Shown in pieces: positions 35,068-44,254 of a stretch of 64,000 bases of DNA. How positions within the stretch are numbered: position 1 is the stretch's first letter; the number at the start of each line of letters is the position of its first letter. This DNA comes from an uncultured Spirochaetaceae bacterium (GTDB lineage: Bacteria; Spirochaetota; Spirochaetia; Treponematales; Treponemataceae), in assembly GCA_902802305.1 (NCBI GenBank), contig CADCLG010000001.1, forward strand, positions 124,001 through 188,000, given 5' to 3'. A program made the translations under genes and the position numbers. A model generated the notes under the pieces. It was not told the origin of the DNA and searched no databases. It saw only the letters and a list, made by a program, of their open reading frames with translations.

Positions 35068-36492
35068 ATGAAATATTTTTTCGAAACCTACGGTTGCCAG
35101 ATGAATATTGCGGAGTCGGCGGCTATTGAACAGCTTTTGATTTCTCGGGGATGGGAAAAATCGCCTGATGCTGAAACTGCTGATTTAGTTATTATAAATA
35201 CATGTGCGGTTCGCGCTACTGCCGAAAACAGAATTTTTGGACGTTTGGGCTGGTATGCCGGCTTAAAGGCTGTTCGTGCCTGTGTGAATGGAGCCAAGGC
35301 AAAATCTCTTGAAAAGGCAGTTGACTTTGTAAAGGATGGGGCAAAACCGCTTACTCTTGTTGTAACTGGCTGTATGGCAGAGCGTCTCTTAAAAACCTTC
35401 AAAACAGAATATCCATTTATAGATTATGTAGTCGGCACTTATGCCAAGCAGCATTTTGTAGAAATTGCAGAAGCAATGGAAAATCACACTGTTACTCCAC
35501 AGTTAAGAGATGATGAATTATATCGTTTTGCTCCTCTTTCCTATGAGCCGGGCTCATTTTCTGCCTTTGTTCCAATCATGCACGGCTGCAATAAGTTCTG
35601 TACCTTCTGCATTGTTCCTTATGTTCGCGGAAGGGAATTGAGTCGACCGGTAGAAGAAATTATTCACGAAATTGATGTTCTTTCTTCTTATCGGGTTCGT
35701 GAAATTACTCTGCTTGGACAGACTGTTGATGCCTACAAAATGACAGACAAAGACGGAAAGGAAGTTGATTTTGCTGATTTGCTGGAACGCATTGCAATCC
35801 ATCTTAAAGAAATTAATTCCAGCATTGAATGGGTTCGCTTTATGTCCAGTCACCCTAACGATATGACAGAAAAGGCAATCAAAGTGATAGCAAAATATCC
35901 TGTTTTGTGCCATCACATCCATCTCGCAGTGCAGCACGGTTCAACGCCCCTCCTTAAAAAAATGAACCGTCGCTACACAATAGAATATTACGAAGAGCTG
36001 GTTTCAAAAATCCGCCATCATATTCCAGATGTTTCTTTAACAACCGACCTTATGATGGGTTTCCCAGGCGAAACAGAAGAAGATGTAGAAGCAACTCTGG
36101 GGCTGATGAATCGGGTACGTTACGAAAATGCCTTTATGTATTATTACAATCCTCGCGAAGGAACTCCGGCTGCAAAATATCCTAACCAGATTCCGCTTAA
36201 AGTAAAAAAAGAGCGATTACAGCGGGTTATAGATTTACAACTCAAAATCACAAGTGAAGAAATGGAAAAACGTGTTGGCGGCACTGTAAAAGTTCTCGTA
36301 GAGGCCGTAAGCCGTGATGATAAATCTGAGCTTTTGGGAAAAACAGAACAGGATGAAAGGGTAGCATTTAAGGCCGATGAATCATTGATTGGTGGCTTCT
36401 GTTATGTTAAAATAATTTCGCTTAATGGAAATACTTTTAAGGGCCAGCTTATTGAAGATTCCGTAAAGCATCTTGAAGAAAAAGATTTGTAG
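35068..36492 (+). CDS. miaB: tRNA-2-methylthio-N6-dimethylallyladenosine synthase
   Basis: This 474-residue radical SAM enzyme adds the methylthio group to position C2 of i6A37 in tRNAs reading UNN codons. The N-terminal UPF0004 domain has cluster ligands C10, C46 and C102; the radical SAM cluster ligands are C174, C178 and C181 in HGCNKFCTFC; a TRAM domain covers the last 65 residues. About 19 extra residues lie between C46 and C102 (GLKAVRACVNGAKAKSLEKA region) compared with the common spacing. GGAGA supports the start. The downstream gene begins after a short tandem duplication of the 3' end. Confidence 0.93.
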   Translation: MKYFFETYGCQMNIAESAAIEQLLISRGWEKSPDAETADLVIINTCAVRATAENRIFGRLGWYAGLKAVRACVNGAKAKSLEKAVDFVKDGAKPLTLVVTGCMAERLLKTFKTEYPFIDYVVGTYAKQHFVEIAEAMENHTVTPQLRDDELYRFAPLSYEPGSFSAFVPIMHGCNKFCTFCIVPYVRGRELSRPVEEIIHEIDVLSSYRVREITLLGQTVDAYKMTDKDGKEVDFADLLERIAIHLKEINSSIEWVRFMSSHPNDMTEKAIKVIAKYPVLCHHIHLAVQHGSTPLLKKMNRRYTIEYYEELVSKIRHHIPDVSLTTDLMMGFPGETEEDVEATLGLMNRVRYENAFMYYYNPREGTPAAKYPNQIPLKVKKERLQRVIDLQLKITSEEMEKRVGGTVKVLVEAVSRDDKSELLGKTEQDERVAFKADESLIGGFCYVKIISLNGNTFKGQLIEDSVKHLEEKDL

Positions 36493-36525
36493 AAAAGATT
36501 TGTAGAGATAGAGAAGGACTGTAAA

Positions 36526-36921
36526 ATGATTTTTGGATTGATTTTTATTCTTGCCATAGTTGTAATTCTTGCCTTTTTTGTAGGAAAAAATCTTGATAAC
36601 ACAACAGCAATCTGGTTTTTTAAAAGCTTTGAAAATAAAAATGTCGTTGTGATTGTTTTTGTTGCCTTTGCCGCTGGAATTATTTTTTCTCTGATTTGTT
36701 ATATGATTGGTAAGGTTTTGAAAGAAAATCAAATTGTTGAGCCGCAGAAAAAGACCCGTGCAGAAAAGAAGCTCGAAAAAGAACAGGCAGCAGCAAAGCT
36801 CGTAAGTGAGAAAGCCGCTGTAAAAGCAGCAAAAATGGCTGCAAAAACTGAAAAGATGGCTTCGAAGGAATCTGCCAAAACTCCTGTTGAAATAAAAGAA
36901 AATAATTCCGATAAAAAATAA
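36526..36921 (+). CDS. LapA-like two-helix membrane protein
   Basis: This 131-residue protein has two membrane helices (residues 2-19 and 41-62) joined by a short loop with NTTAIWFFKSFENKNVVVI, the arrangement of LapA/DUF1049 proteins, and a long basic/acidic alanine-lysine-glutamate tail predicted to be helical and cytoplasmic. LapA in enterobacteria works with LapB in control of envelope lipid synthesis; here the role is unknown. It lies in an operon with miaB and a SPOR-domain protein. Confidence 0.65.
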   Translation: MIFGLIFILAIVVILAFFVGKNLDNTTAIWFFKSFENKNVVVIVFVAFAAGIIFSLICYMIGKVLKENQIVEPQKKTRAEKKLEKEQAAAKLVSEKAAVKAAKMAAKTEKMASKESAKTPVEIKENNSDKK

Positions 36922-36925
36922 TAGA

Positions 36926-37939
36926 ATGAAAAAAACAATTTTTTGTGCCTTAGTTTTGATTATCTCATCTTTTTTTTCTGCCAGTCTTTTTGCAGAATCA
37001 AAAGCAAAGGATATTGTTAAGGAAGCAAGTCATAAATCCAGCGTAAATGATTCAATTGCTTATATAAAGACTGAGCTTCCTAAACTTACTGTTCTTTCCG
37101 AAAAACGTGCTGTCTATATTTTTTTAGCCGGTATCCAGGAACAGCTTTCACTTTATGAAGATGCACAAAAAAATTATGTAGCAGCTGCAGCAATTTCCGC
37201 GGGTGATGCAGAAGGAATGCCGAAGAAAACAAATGAGCAGCTGGTTCTGGATGCTGTCCGCTGCGCTCTTTGTACCGGCGATTCTGCAACTGCTGACAGT
37301 TATCTTAATTCCGCGGTTCGTAATTCAAAAAATGCCGAAATCCTTTCTTATGTAAAACTTTATACCCAGTGGAGCGCTCTTTGTCGTGCTGATTCTGTTC
37401 AGGATTTGCAGGAACCGCTGGAGCTTCTTAAAGCTTACTTAAAAATTGATTCAATGAAAAGCGTTCATCCTGTAATTTTGCTGACTTTATGGTATGTGAG
37501 CGGTGAAGATTCTTATTCTGATAAAATTATAAAAGATTTTCCTTTGTCCACAGAAGCGGCAATTGTAAAAGGCGATGTTCAGCTTCTCCCAACTCCTTTC
37601 TGGTTTTTTGTTCCTAAAAGTGGAATTGCAGAGCAGGGCAGTGGAACTCTTTCTTCTACCGAAGAAGCTTCATCGGCTGTGACTTCTCCTGCAAAAGAAA
37701 GTCCAGCAGCTGAAAGTCAGTCTAAGTTTTCAAAATGGCAGCTTGGACTTTTCAAAACAGAAAGCAATGCAAAGCTTCTTGCTGATGAATTAAAATCCAA
37801 AGGTTTTTCTGCTTACGTTACTTCCGAAAAGCGTGCCAGCGGAACCACCTACTATATTGTTCTTGTTGATGAAGTAAAAAGCGGTAATGTTGCCGATTCT
37901 CTGAGAAGTGCCGGTTATGATTGCTATCCTGTTGATTAA
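36926..37939 (+). CDS. Exported SPOR-domain protein with TPR-like helical region
   Basis: This 337-residue protein has a signal peptide (KKT, hydrophobic core, cleavage near SLFAES), a helical repeat region (residues 30-220) resembling TPR tallies (YIFLAGIQEQLSLYEDAQKNYVAAAAI, EQLVLDAVRCALCTGDSATADSYL), a serine/alanine/proline-rich linker and a C-terminal SPOR domain (WQLGLFKTESNAKLLADELKS, YYIVLVDE). SPOR domains bind denuded peptidoglycan glycans at division sites. It lies 4 bp after the LapA-like gene. A role in cell-wall remodelling or division is likely. Confidence 0.75.
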   Translation: MKKTIFCALVLIISSFFSASLFAESKAKDIVKEASHKSSVNDSIAYIKTELPKLTVLSEKRAVYIFLAGIQEQLSLYEDAQKNYVAAAAISAGDAEGMPKKTNEQLVLDAVRCALCTGDSATADSYLNSAVRNSKNAEILSYVKLYTQWSALCRADSVQDLQEPLELLKAYLKIDSMKSVHPVILLTLWYVSGEDSYSDKIIKDFPLSTEAAIVKGDVQLLPTPFWFFVPKSGIAEQGSGTLSSTEEASSAVTSPAKESPAAESQSKFSKWQLGLFKTESNAKLLADELKSKGFSAYVTSEKRASGTTYYIVLVDEVKSGNVADSLRSAGYDCYPVD

Positions 37940-37968
37940 TTTTTATGGAAAAAATCCCCATAATCCTC

Positions 37969-37974
37969 TATAAT
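37969..37974 (+). promoter_or_regulatory. -10 box of the BMP-family binding-protein gene
   Basis: A perfect TATAAT lies 34 bp before the ATG at 38009; the -35 region (TGGAAA) is weak. The leader carries GGAGG. Confidence 0.4.
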
Positions 37975-38008
37975 AATAACATCATTTTATTTTGGAGGAA
38001 AAAATCAA

Positions 38009-39130
38009 ATGAAGAAGCTTATTGCTATTGCTATGATGGCAGCACTTATCTGCACATCAACCTTCGCAGCTCCTAAGAAAAAGGCTAAGAAAGCTGCAAA
38101 AAAATCATCTGTAAAAATCGCTATGGTAACAGACTCTGGTGATATTACAGACCAGTCTTTCAATCAGACAACTTATCAGGCATGTAAAGATTACGCTGAA
38201 GCTAACGGACTTGAGTTCCAGTATTACAAACCTGCTGGTGATTCAACTGCTGACCGCGTTGCTTCTATCGATGCTGCTTATCAGGATGGTTACAATGTAA
38301 TCGTTCTTCCTGGCTTCCTTTTTGGTGAGGCAATCGTAAAAGTTGCAAAAGATTATAATGATGCAAAGTTCATCGGTCTTGATATTAGTGAAGGCGACCT
38401 TGGTGGAGAAGCTGTTCCAGCTAACGTATTCTGTGCAGTTTATGCAGAAGAGCTTCCTGGCTTCTTCGCTGGTTATGCTGCCGTAAAAGAAGGATATCGT
38501 CACCTTGGCTTCCTTGGTGGTATGGCTGTTCCTGCTGTTATCCGCTATGGTTATGGTTTTGTACAGGGGGCAAACAAAGCTGCTGAAGAACTTGGTGTAG
38601 CTGGTGATGTAACTGTTGAATATGTATACGGTGGTCAGTTCTACGGTGACCAGACAATTACTGCTTCTATGGACGGCTGGTACAAGAACCGCGGTGTAGA
38701 AGTTGTATTTGCTTGTGGTGGTGGAATCTGGACTTCTGCTTGTGAAGCTGCTGCAAAAGTTGGTGGAAAAGTAATTGGTGTTGATGTTGACCAGACTGCT
38801 CAGATTAACGGTTATGGTGCTGGTATGCACGTAACTTCTGCTATGAAGGGACTTGGTGCTACTGTAAATGCTGCTCTTTCTGCAATTCAGGCAGGAAAAT
38901 GGGCTGACTATTCTGGAAAAGTTGCAACTCTCGGTCTTGTTTCTGGTTCTGACCTCAGCGTAAACTATGTTGGACTTCCAACAGAAACTTGGGTTCTCAA
39001 AAACTTCTCTGTAAATGATTACAAAGCTCTCGTTGCTGATGTTTATGCAAAGAAAGTTACAGTTTCTAATGCTATCGACAAGGCTCCTGCAGTTTCTGTA
39101 AAAGTTAATTACTATCAGAACATAAAATAA
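38009..39130 (+). CDS. BMP/PnrA-family substrate-binding protein
   Basis: This 373-residue exported protein belongs to the BMP family (Treponema TmpC/PnrA, Borrelia BmpA), which binds purine nucleosides for ABC import. The signal peptide ends near TFAAP; unlike TmpC it lacks a lipobox, so it is probably soluble in the periplasm. A lysine/alanine-rich linker (PKKKAKKAAKKSS) is followed by the family core: IAMVTDSGDITDQSFNQ, ADRVASIDAAY, AGYAAVKEGYRHLGFLGGMAVP and GVDVDQTAQ. GGAGG sets the start. It ends with a terminator; the chemoreceptor and then the ABC ATPase and permease genes of the importer follow, so it would feed the 41.5-45.2 kb system. Confidence 0.88.
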   Translation: MKKLIAIAMMAALICTSTFAAPKKKAKKAAKKSSVKIAMVTDSGDITDQSFNQTTYQACKDYAEANGLEFQYYKPAGDSTADRVASIDAAYQDGYNVIVLPGFLFGEAIVKVAKDYNDAKFIGLDISEGDLGGEAVPANVFCAVYAEELPGFFAGYAAVKEGYRHLGFLGGMAVPAVIRYGYGFVQGANKAAEELGVAGDVTVEYVYGGQFYGDQTITASMDGWYKNRGVEVVFACGGGIWTSACEAAAKVGGKVIGVDVDQTAQINGYGAGMHVTSAMKGLGATVNAALSAIQAGKWADYSGKVATLGLVSGSDLSVNYVGLPTETWVLKNFSVNDYKALVADVYAKKVTVSNAIDKAPAVSVKVNYYQNIK

Positions 39131-39166
39131 GCATTTTTATATAGATAAATAGCTTACAATATTTTT

Positions 39167-39203
39167 AAAATGACTGTCTTTTTGGAGGACAGTCATTTTT
39201 TTT
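39167..39203 (+). terminator. Terminator after the BMP-family gene
   Basis: A perfect 12-bp stem (AAAATGACTGTC at 39167-39178, GACAGTCATTTT at 39188-39199) with a 9-nt loop ends in a T run. A high-abundance binding protein is thus transcribed separately from the rest of the importer. Confidence 0.9.
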
Positions 39204-39299
39204 CTTTTTTTTTTGAGATAATGGGAGTAAAATGGAAGTGAATAATCTTTTAATGATTTGTTATTTACTAACGAAACCAATATGCTTCAGGAGGCACGA

Positions 39300-41441
39300 A
39301 TGAGGTTTAGTCTAAAGTTCAAAATAATTATTTTTGTCGTTCTTTTAATCAATTTTGCTGTAATTCTGCTGGGCTTGATTGCAAGAAAAGAACTGGCATC
39401 ATCAATTCAAAAGAATACAGAACAGATTATGGACTTGAATGCCCAGAAGTCTGCCCGCATTCTTCAAGATGTAAATAAGAAGGAATTTTATCTTTTGGAA
39501 TCAATAGCATCCCTTCCTTTTATTTGCGATGAAACTATTTCATTGGAAGATAAAACAGCTCAGCTGGAAGCAATTGCAAAATCAGATCCTGTTCATTTTG
39601 AAAATCTGGCTTTTTACAGTGAAAAAGGTATATGTATCAGACCAGACGGAACCTATGTTGATGTTTCAGAAATTGACTTTTTTCTTCAGACTATTTCAGG
39701 AAAACGAGTTGTCATAGATCCACTTCCACGAAGCTTTATGATAGAAGGCGACAGTGATGATACAATTATGTTTTATTGTATTCCTGTTTACAGTGATAAG
39801 AGTCACACAAAAACTATAGGTATTTTGTCTTCTATCGTTAATGGTGCCGATGTTTATAATCTTTCTGAATCAATTGTTATTGGAAAAAACTCTCATCCAT
39901 TAATTATTTCTACAACTTCTGGAATGCCAATTGGTCCTACAACTTATGAGGGGCTTAGTCAGGAAGAAGTTGCAGCTATTCAGGAAAATGGAAGTGCAGC
40001 TCTGAGTAATGATGACACTGAAAAAACACCATGGGATATAATGATGGATTCAGTTATTGAAGGAAAATCAGGCTTTGAAATTCTTATCGATCCGTTATCA
40101 AATGAGAAAAAGGTTGTTTCTTATCTTCCTGTTGGAGATGAAAGTGGTTGGGCTGTTATATGTGCTGCTCCTTATAAAGAATATTTTGACAGTCTTTCTA
40201 AAATTACTATGATTATTGTTATTTCAATTATTGTTGCAATCATTATCGTCGTAATTGCAAGCTTGATTTTAGTTTCTATCCTTATCAAGCCACTGGGATT
40301 TGTTAAAACGACAATTACTGATATTGCCACAGGCGATGCTGACCTTACAAAGAGAATTGATATTAAACTGAACGATGAAATTGGTGATGTAGTTAACGGC
40401 TTTAATAAGTTTACAGAAAAATTACAGACAATCATTGCACAGGTTAAAAAATCTAGGGACAATCTTGGCAAAGCAGGAATTTCTCTGGATGCTTCAACTC
40501 AAAATACAGCTTCTTCAATTGACGAAATTCTTACAAGTATAGAGTCTGTTCATAATCAGATTGATAATCAGTCTAATTCTGTAATGCAGACTGCTGGAGC
40601 AGTAAACGAAATTGCAAGTAATATTGAATCTCTTGGCCACATGATTGAAAAGCAGTCAGCCGAAGTTTCTGACGCTTCTGCAGCAATTGAACAGATGATT
40701 GGAAACATTAAGTCTGTAAATGTTTCTATGGAAAAAATGTCAGAATCCTTTGACAGTCTTGCTAATTCTGCTCAGTCTGGTATTCAGTTGCAATTTAATG
40801 TAAATACAATTATTGAAGACATTAAAAATCAGAGTGAAACCTTACAGGATGCAAACTCTGCTATTGCGGCAATTGCAGAACAGACAAATCTTCTTGCTAT
40901 GAATGCGGCAATTGAAGCTGCTCATGCCGGTGATGCAGGTAAAGGTTTCTCTGTTGTTGCAGATGAAATCCGTAAGCTGTCAGAAACTTCTTCTTCTCAG
41001 TCAAAGACAATTGGTGATCAGTTGAACAGCATTAAGGCTTCAATTGATAATGTAGTTTCTGCCTCTGAAGATTCAAGTAAGGCTTTCCAGTCTGTAACAA
41101 GTAAGATTACAGATACTGAACAGCTTGTTCGTCAGATTCAGGCTGCAATGGAAGAACAGAATACTGGTTCTATGCAGATTTCCAATGCCCTTCATTCTAT
41201 GAACGATTCTACAATCGAAGTAAAAACTGCCAGCGTAGAAATGTCACAGGGAAATAAGGCAATTCTGGAAGAAGTAAGAAATCTTCAGGATTCAACTGGA
41301 AGCATGCAGACAAGTGTTGATGAAATGACACAGGGAGCCAGAAGAATTAAAGAAACAGGAATCAGCCTGAGAACTATTTCTGAAGAAATGAAGTTATCAA
41401 TCGATGAAATTGGAAGTCAGATTGATAAGTTCCGAGTATAA
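39300..41441 (+). CDS. Methyl-accepting chemotaxis protein
   Basis: This 713-residue membrane chemoreceptor has a first helix (residues 7-25), an extracytoplasmic ligand domain of about 270 residues of probable Cache type, a second helix (about residues 303-330), a HAMP domain and a long cytoplasmic signalling coil. The conserved hairpin tip is about residues 526-560 (EQTNLLAMNAAIEAAHAGD, GKGFSVVADEIRKLS). AGGAGG 5 bp upstream fixes the start at 39300. It has its own terminators on both sides and stands between the BMP-type binding protein and its ABC importer, which suggests that it senses the same ligand, directly or through the binding protein; this is inference. Confidence 0.9.
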   Translation: MRFSLKFKIIIFVVLLINFAVILLGLIARKELASSIQKNTEQIMDLNAQKSARILQDVNKKEFYLLESIASLPFICDETISLEDKTAQLEAIAKSDPVHFENLAFYSEKGICIRPDGTYVDVSEIDFFLQTISGKRVVIDPLPRSFMIEGDSDDTIMFYCIPVYSDKSHTKTIGILSSIVNGADVYNLSESIVIGKNSHPLIISTTSGMPIGPTTYEGLSQEEVAAIQENGSAALSNDDTEKTPWDIMMDSVIEGKSGFEILIDPLSNEKKVVSYLPVGDESGWAVICAAPYKEYFDSLSKITMIIVISIIVAIIIVVIASLILVSILIKPLGFVKTTITDIATGDADLTKRIDIKLNDEIGDVVNGFNKFTEKLQTIIAQVKKSRDNLGKAGISLDASTQNTASSIDEILTSIESVHNQIDNQSNSVMQTAGAVNEIASNIESLGHMIEKQSAEVSDASAAIEQMIGNIKSVNVSMEKMSESFDSLANSAQSGIQLQFNVNTIIEDIKNQSETLQDANSAIAAIAEQTNLLAMNAAIEAAHAGDAGKGFSVVADEIRKLSETSSSQSKTIGDQLNSIKASIDNVVSASEDSSKAFQSVTSKITDTEQLVRQIQAAMEEQNTGSMQISNALHSMNDSTIEVKTASVEMSQGNKAILEEVRNLQDSTGSMQTSVDEMTQGARRIKETGISLRTISEEMKLSIDEIGSQIDKFRV

Positions 41442-41462
41442 ACTCAATAATTATACCTTCTT

Positions 41463-41509
41463 GCCTGGATTTCTTCATTATATTGTGGAAGTCCAGGCTC
41501 TTTTTTTTT
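41463..41509 (+). terminator. Terminator after the chemoreceptor gene
   Basis: GCCTGGA (41463-41469) pairs with TCCAGGC (41492-41498), with a loop of about 22 nt, followed by a run of nine T. Confidence 0.8.
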
Positions 41510-41549
41510 AGGTCCGCACTTTTTTGTTTAAAAGCTGCATATTATATTG

Positions 41550-41555
41550 TATAAT
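41550..41555 (+). promoter_or_regulatory. -10 box of the ABC importer operon, leaderless type
   Basis: A perfect TATAAT ends 8 bp before the ATG at 41564; TTTAAA at 41527-41532 gives a weak -35 box with 17-bp spacing. No Shine-Dalgarno site is present. Confidence 0.5.
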
Positions 41556-41563
41556 TTTTTCTT

Positions 41564-43111
41564 ATGAGTGAAGAATACATCATAGAAATGCTCAATATTA
41601 CCAAGCGTTTCCCTGGAATTGTTGCAAATGACAACATTACGCTCCAGCTTAAAAAAGGCGAAATCCATGCCCTTCTTGGCGAAAACGGAGCCGGTAAGTC
41701 GACCCTTATGAGCGTATTATTCGGGCTTTATCAGCCGGAAGAAGGCGAAATCCATAAGAATGGTAAAAAGGTTGAAATAAGAAATCCTAACGATGCAACT
41801 GCACTTGGAATTGGAATGGTGCACCAGCATTTTAAACTTGTAGAAGTTTTTACTGTTCTTGATAATATAATTTTGGGCAGTGAATGTGTAAAGCATGGTT
41901 TTGTTGACCGTAAAATTGCCCGCGAAAAAATCATCAATCTCAGTCAGAAATATGGACTTTCGGTAGATCCAGATGCAAAGATTGAAGATATAACTGTTGG
42001 AATGCAGCAGCGCGTCGAAATCTTAAAAATGCTTTACCGCGATAATGAGATTCTTATTTTTGATGAACCAACAGCAGTTCTTACTCCCCAGGAAATCAAA
42101 GAGCTCATGCAGATTATGAAAAATCTTGCGGCAGAAGGTAAGTCAATCCTCTTCATCACTCATAAACTAAATGAAATCATGGAAGTTGCAGACCGATGTT
42201 CTGTCCTTTGTAAAGGTAAATATATCGGCACTGTTGAAATTGCAAATACAAACAAAGAAGAACTTAGCCGCATGATGGTTGGTCGAGATGTTAAATTTAC
42301 TGTTGATAAGGTAGCTGCAAAGCCTGGAGAAGTTGTTCTTGATATTCAGCACTTGAGCGTAGAAAGCCGCGTTCATAAAAAACTTGCAGTAAACAACGTT
42401 AGTTTTAAGGTTCATGCAGGTGAAATTGTTTGTATTGCTGGAATTGACGGAAACGGCCAGTCTGAGTTTATTCAGGGGCTTACGGGACTGGAAAAACTAG
42501 CTCCTCATTCAAATGCAAAAATTCTGCTTTGTGGAATTGATATTACAAAAAAGTCTATCCGCGAGCGAAGTAAAGCCGGTATGAGCCATGTTCCAGAAGA
42601 CCGACATAAACATGGTCTTGTCCTTGATTATACCCTTGAACAAAATATGGTCCTTCAGCGTTATTGGGAGCCCCAGTTTCAGAAAAATCAGTTTATAAAA
42701 AATAAAGAAGTTTCTGCCTATTCTCAAGAGCTGATTGATAAATACGATGTTCGCAGCGGTCAGGGAAACAAAACAATTGCCCGTGCAATGTCTGGCGGAA
42801 ATCAACAGAAAGCAATTGTTGCTCGTGAGCTTGCAAAGGAACATAAACTTTTGATTGCAGTTCAGCCTACACGTGGTCTTGATGTCGGCGCAATTGAATA
42901 TCTTCATAAGGCGATTATTGCAGATCGTGATGCCGGAAAAGCTGTTCTTCTTGTTTCCTATGAACTGGAAGAAGTTTTGAGCCTCAGCGACAGAATCCTT
43001 GTTATGTACGAAGGTGAGATTGTCGGTGAACTGAATCCAAAAGAAACAACGCCGGAAGAGCTTGGGCTTTACATGGCAGGGGCAAAACGGGAGGTTATAA
43101 ATGAAAAATAA
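41564..43111 (+). CDS. ABC transporter ATP-binding protein, purine-nucleoside type
   Basis: This 515-residue protein contains two ATPase domains in one chain, as in ribose/nucleoside importers (RbsA, NupA). Domain 1 has Walker A GENGAGKST (near residue 38), the ABC signature region ITVGMQQRVEI and Walker B IFDEPTAVL. Domain 2 has a relaxed Walker A (GIDGNGQSE), signature MSGGNQQKAI and a Walker B with glutamine (IAVQPTRGLDVG), which is normal for this class. It energises import of a nucleoside-like compound. It overlaps the first permease gene by 11 bp. The likely binding protein is at 38009. Confidence 0.9.
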   Translation: MSEEYIIEMLNITKRFPGIVANDNITLQLKKGEIHALLGENGAGKSTLMSVLFGLYQPEEGEIHKNGKKVEIRNPNDATALGIGMVHQHFKLVEVFTVLDNIILGSECVKHGFVDRKIAREKIINLSQKYGLSVDPDAKIEDITVGMQQRVEILKMLYRDNEILIFDEPTAVLTPQEIKELMQIMKNLAAEGKSILFITHKLNEIMEVADRCSVLCKGKYIGTVEIANTNKEELSRMMVGRDVKFTVDKVAAKPGEVVLDIQHLSVESRVHKKLAVNNVSFKVHAGEIVCIAGIDGNGQSEFIQGLTGLEKLAPHSNAKILLCGIDITKKSIRERSKAGMSHVPEDRHKHGLVLDYTLEQNMVLQRYWEPQFQKNQFIKNKEVSAYSQELIDKYDVRSGQGNKTIARAMSGGNQQKAIVARELAKEHKLLIAVQPTRGLDVGAIEYLHKAIIADRDAGKAVLLVSYELEEVLSLSDRILVMYEGEIVGELNPKETTPEELGLYMAGAKREVINEK

Positions 43112-44246
43112 ATTTAAGGCAATGCTGGCTTCTGATACCTTCCGTTCAATAATTTCTGCCATAATTTGTGCTCTTGTGGGAATTATTGTTGGCTTTATCA
43201 TTCTTTTGATTATCAATGCAGAGCACGCTCCAAAAGCAATCAGTGTTATTTTAAAAAACTTTTTGTATTACAGAAATAACGGTAAAAAATTATATTATCT
43301 CGGTCAGACGCTGGTAAAATCAGTGCCTCTTATTCTTTGCGGAATTGCGGTTCTCTTTGCATATAAATCAGGACTCTTTAATATTGGTGTAGCTGGTCAG
43401 TATTGCATTGGAATTGGTATTTCGCTTTGGTGTGCCCTTGCCTGGCATTTGCCCTGGTGGCTTTGTCTTTTGCTGGCTGTGCTTTGTGCTGCTTTGTGGG
43501 CATCTCTTGCAGGTTTACTTAAAGCCTTCTGCAATGTAAATGAAGTAATTGCCGGAATCATGCTCAACTGGATAAGCCTTTACATTGTAAATGTTTTAAT
43601 GCAGAACGAGGTTGTAATGAATGTCGGAAAATCAGAAACTTTTTCTATCCGTCAGACTTCACCTGGTTCTCTGCTTCCAACGCTTGGGCTTGGAAAACTT
43701 TTTCACGATAATGAATATGTTTCAATTGCAATTCCGCTGACAATTGTAGTTGCAGTGCTTATTAATATTATATTGAAAAAAACAGTCCTCGGTTATGAGC
43801 TTCGTGCTACTGGACTTAATAAACATGCTGCAAAATATGCCGGTATGAAGGACAAGAAAAATCTTATTCTGACAATGGCAGTTTCCGGGGCAATCGCTGG
43901 TCTTGCAGCTTCGCTTTTTTACCTTACAGATATCCAACCCTGGAAGACAAGTTCCGCAGTCCCTGCAATGGGCTTTAATGGAATTGCAGTCGCTTTCCTT
44001 GGAGAACTTAATCCAATTGGTGTAATTTTCTCTGGATATTTTATCCAGCATATTACTCAAGGTGGAAGCTTTATTGATACAAAATATTTTAATCCGCAGA
44101 TTGCTGATTTAATTTCTTCTATTATTATTTATTCGTGTGCCTTTATGTTCCTCTTTAAGACACAGCTTTCAAAATTGATTGAAAAAAAGAAATCTTCCGA
44201 GACCACAAAATCTTCCGTGAAGATTGCCGCAGGCGAAGGCAAGTGA
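43101..44246 (+). CDS. ABC transporter permease 1 (nucleoside/BMP type)
   Basis: This 381-residue permease of the branched-chain/nucleoside permease family (NupP type) has about nine to ten membrane helices. Family stretches include YKSGLFNIGVAGQYCIGI, AFCNVNEVIAGIMLNWI and the loop GYELRATGLNKHAAKYAGM. It has a short basic C-terminal tail. It starts inside the ATPase gene (11-bp overlap) and is followed by the second permease after 8 bp. Confidence 0.88.
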   Translation: MKNKFKAMLASDTFRSIISAIICALVGIIVGFIILLIINAEHAPKAISVILKNFLYYRNNGKKLYYLGQTLVKSVPLILCGIAVLFAYKSGLFNIGVAGQYCIGIGISLWCALAWHLPWWLCLLLAVLCAALWASLAGLLKAFCNVNEVIAGIMLNWISLYIVNVLMQNEVVMNVGKSETFSIRQTSPGSLLPTLGLGKLFHDNEYVSIAIPLTIVVAVLINIILKKTVLGYELRATGLNKHAAKYAGMKDKKNLILTMAVSGAIAGLAASLFYLTDIQPWKTSSAVPAMGFNGIAVAFLGELNPIGVIFSGYFIQHITQGGSFIDTKYFNPQIADLISSIIIYSCAFMFLFKTQLSKLIEKKKSSETTKSSVKIAAGEGK

Positions 44247-44254
44247 GGTAAATA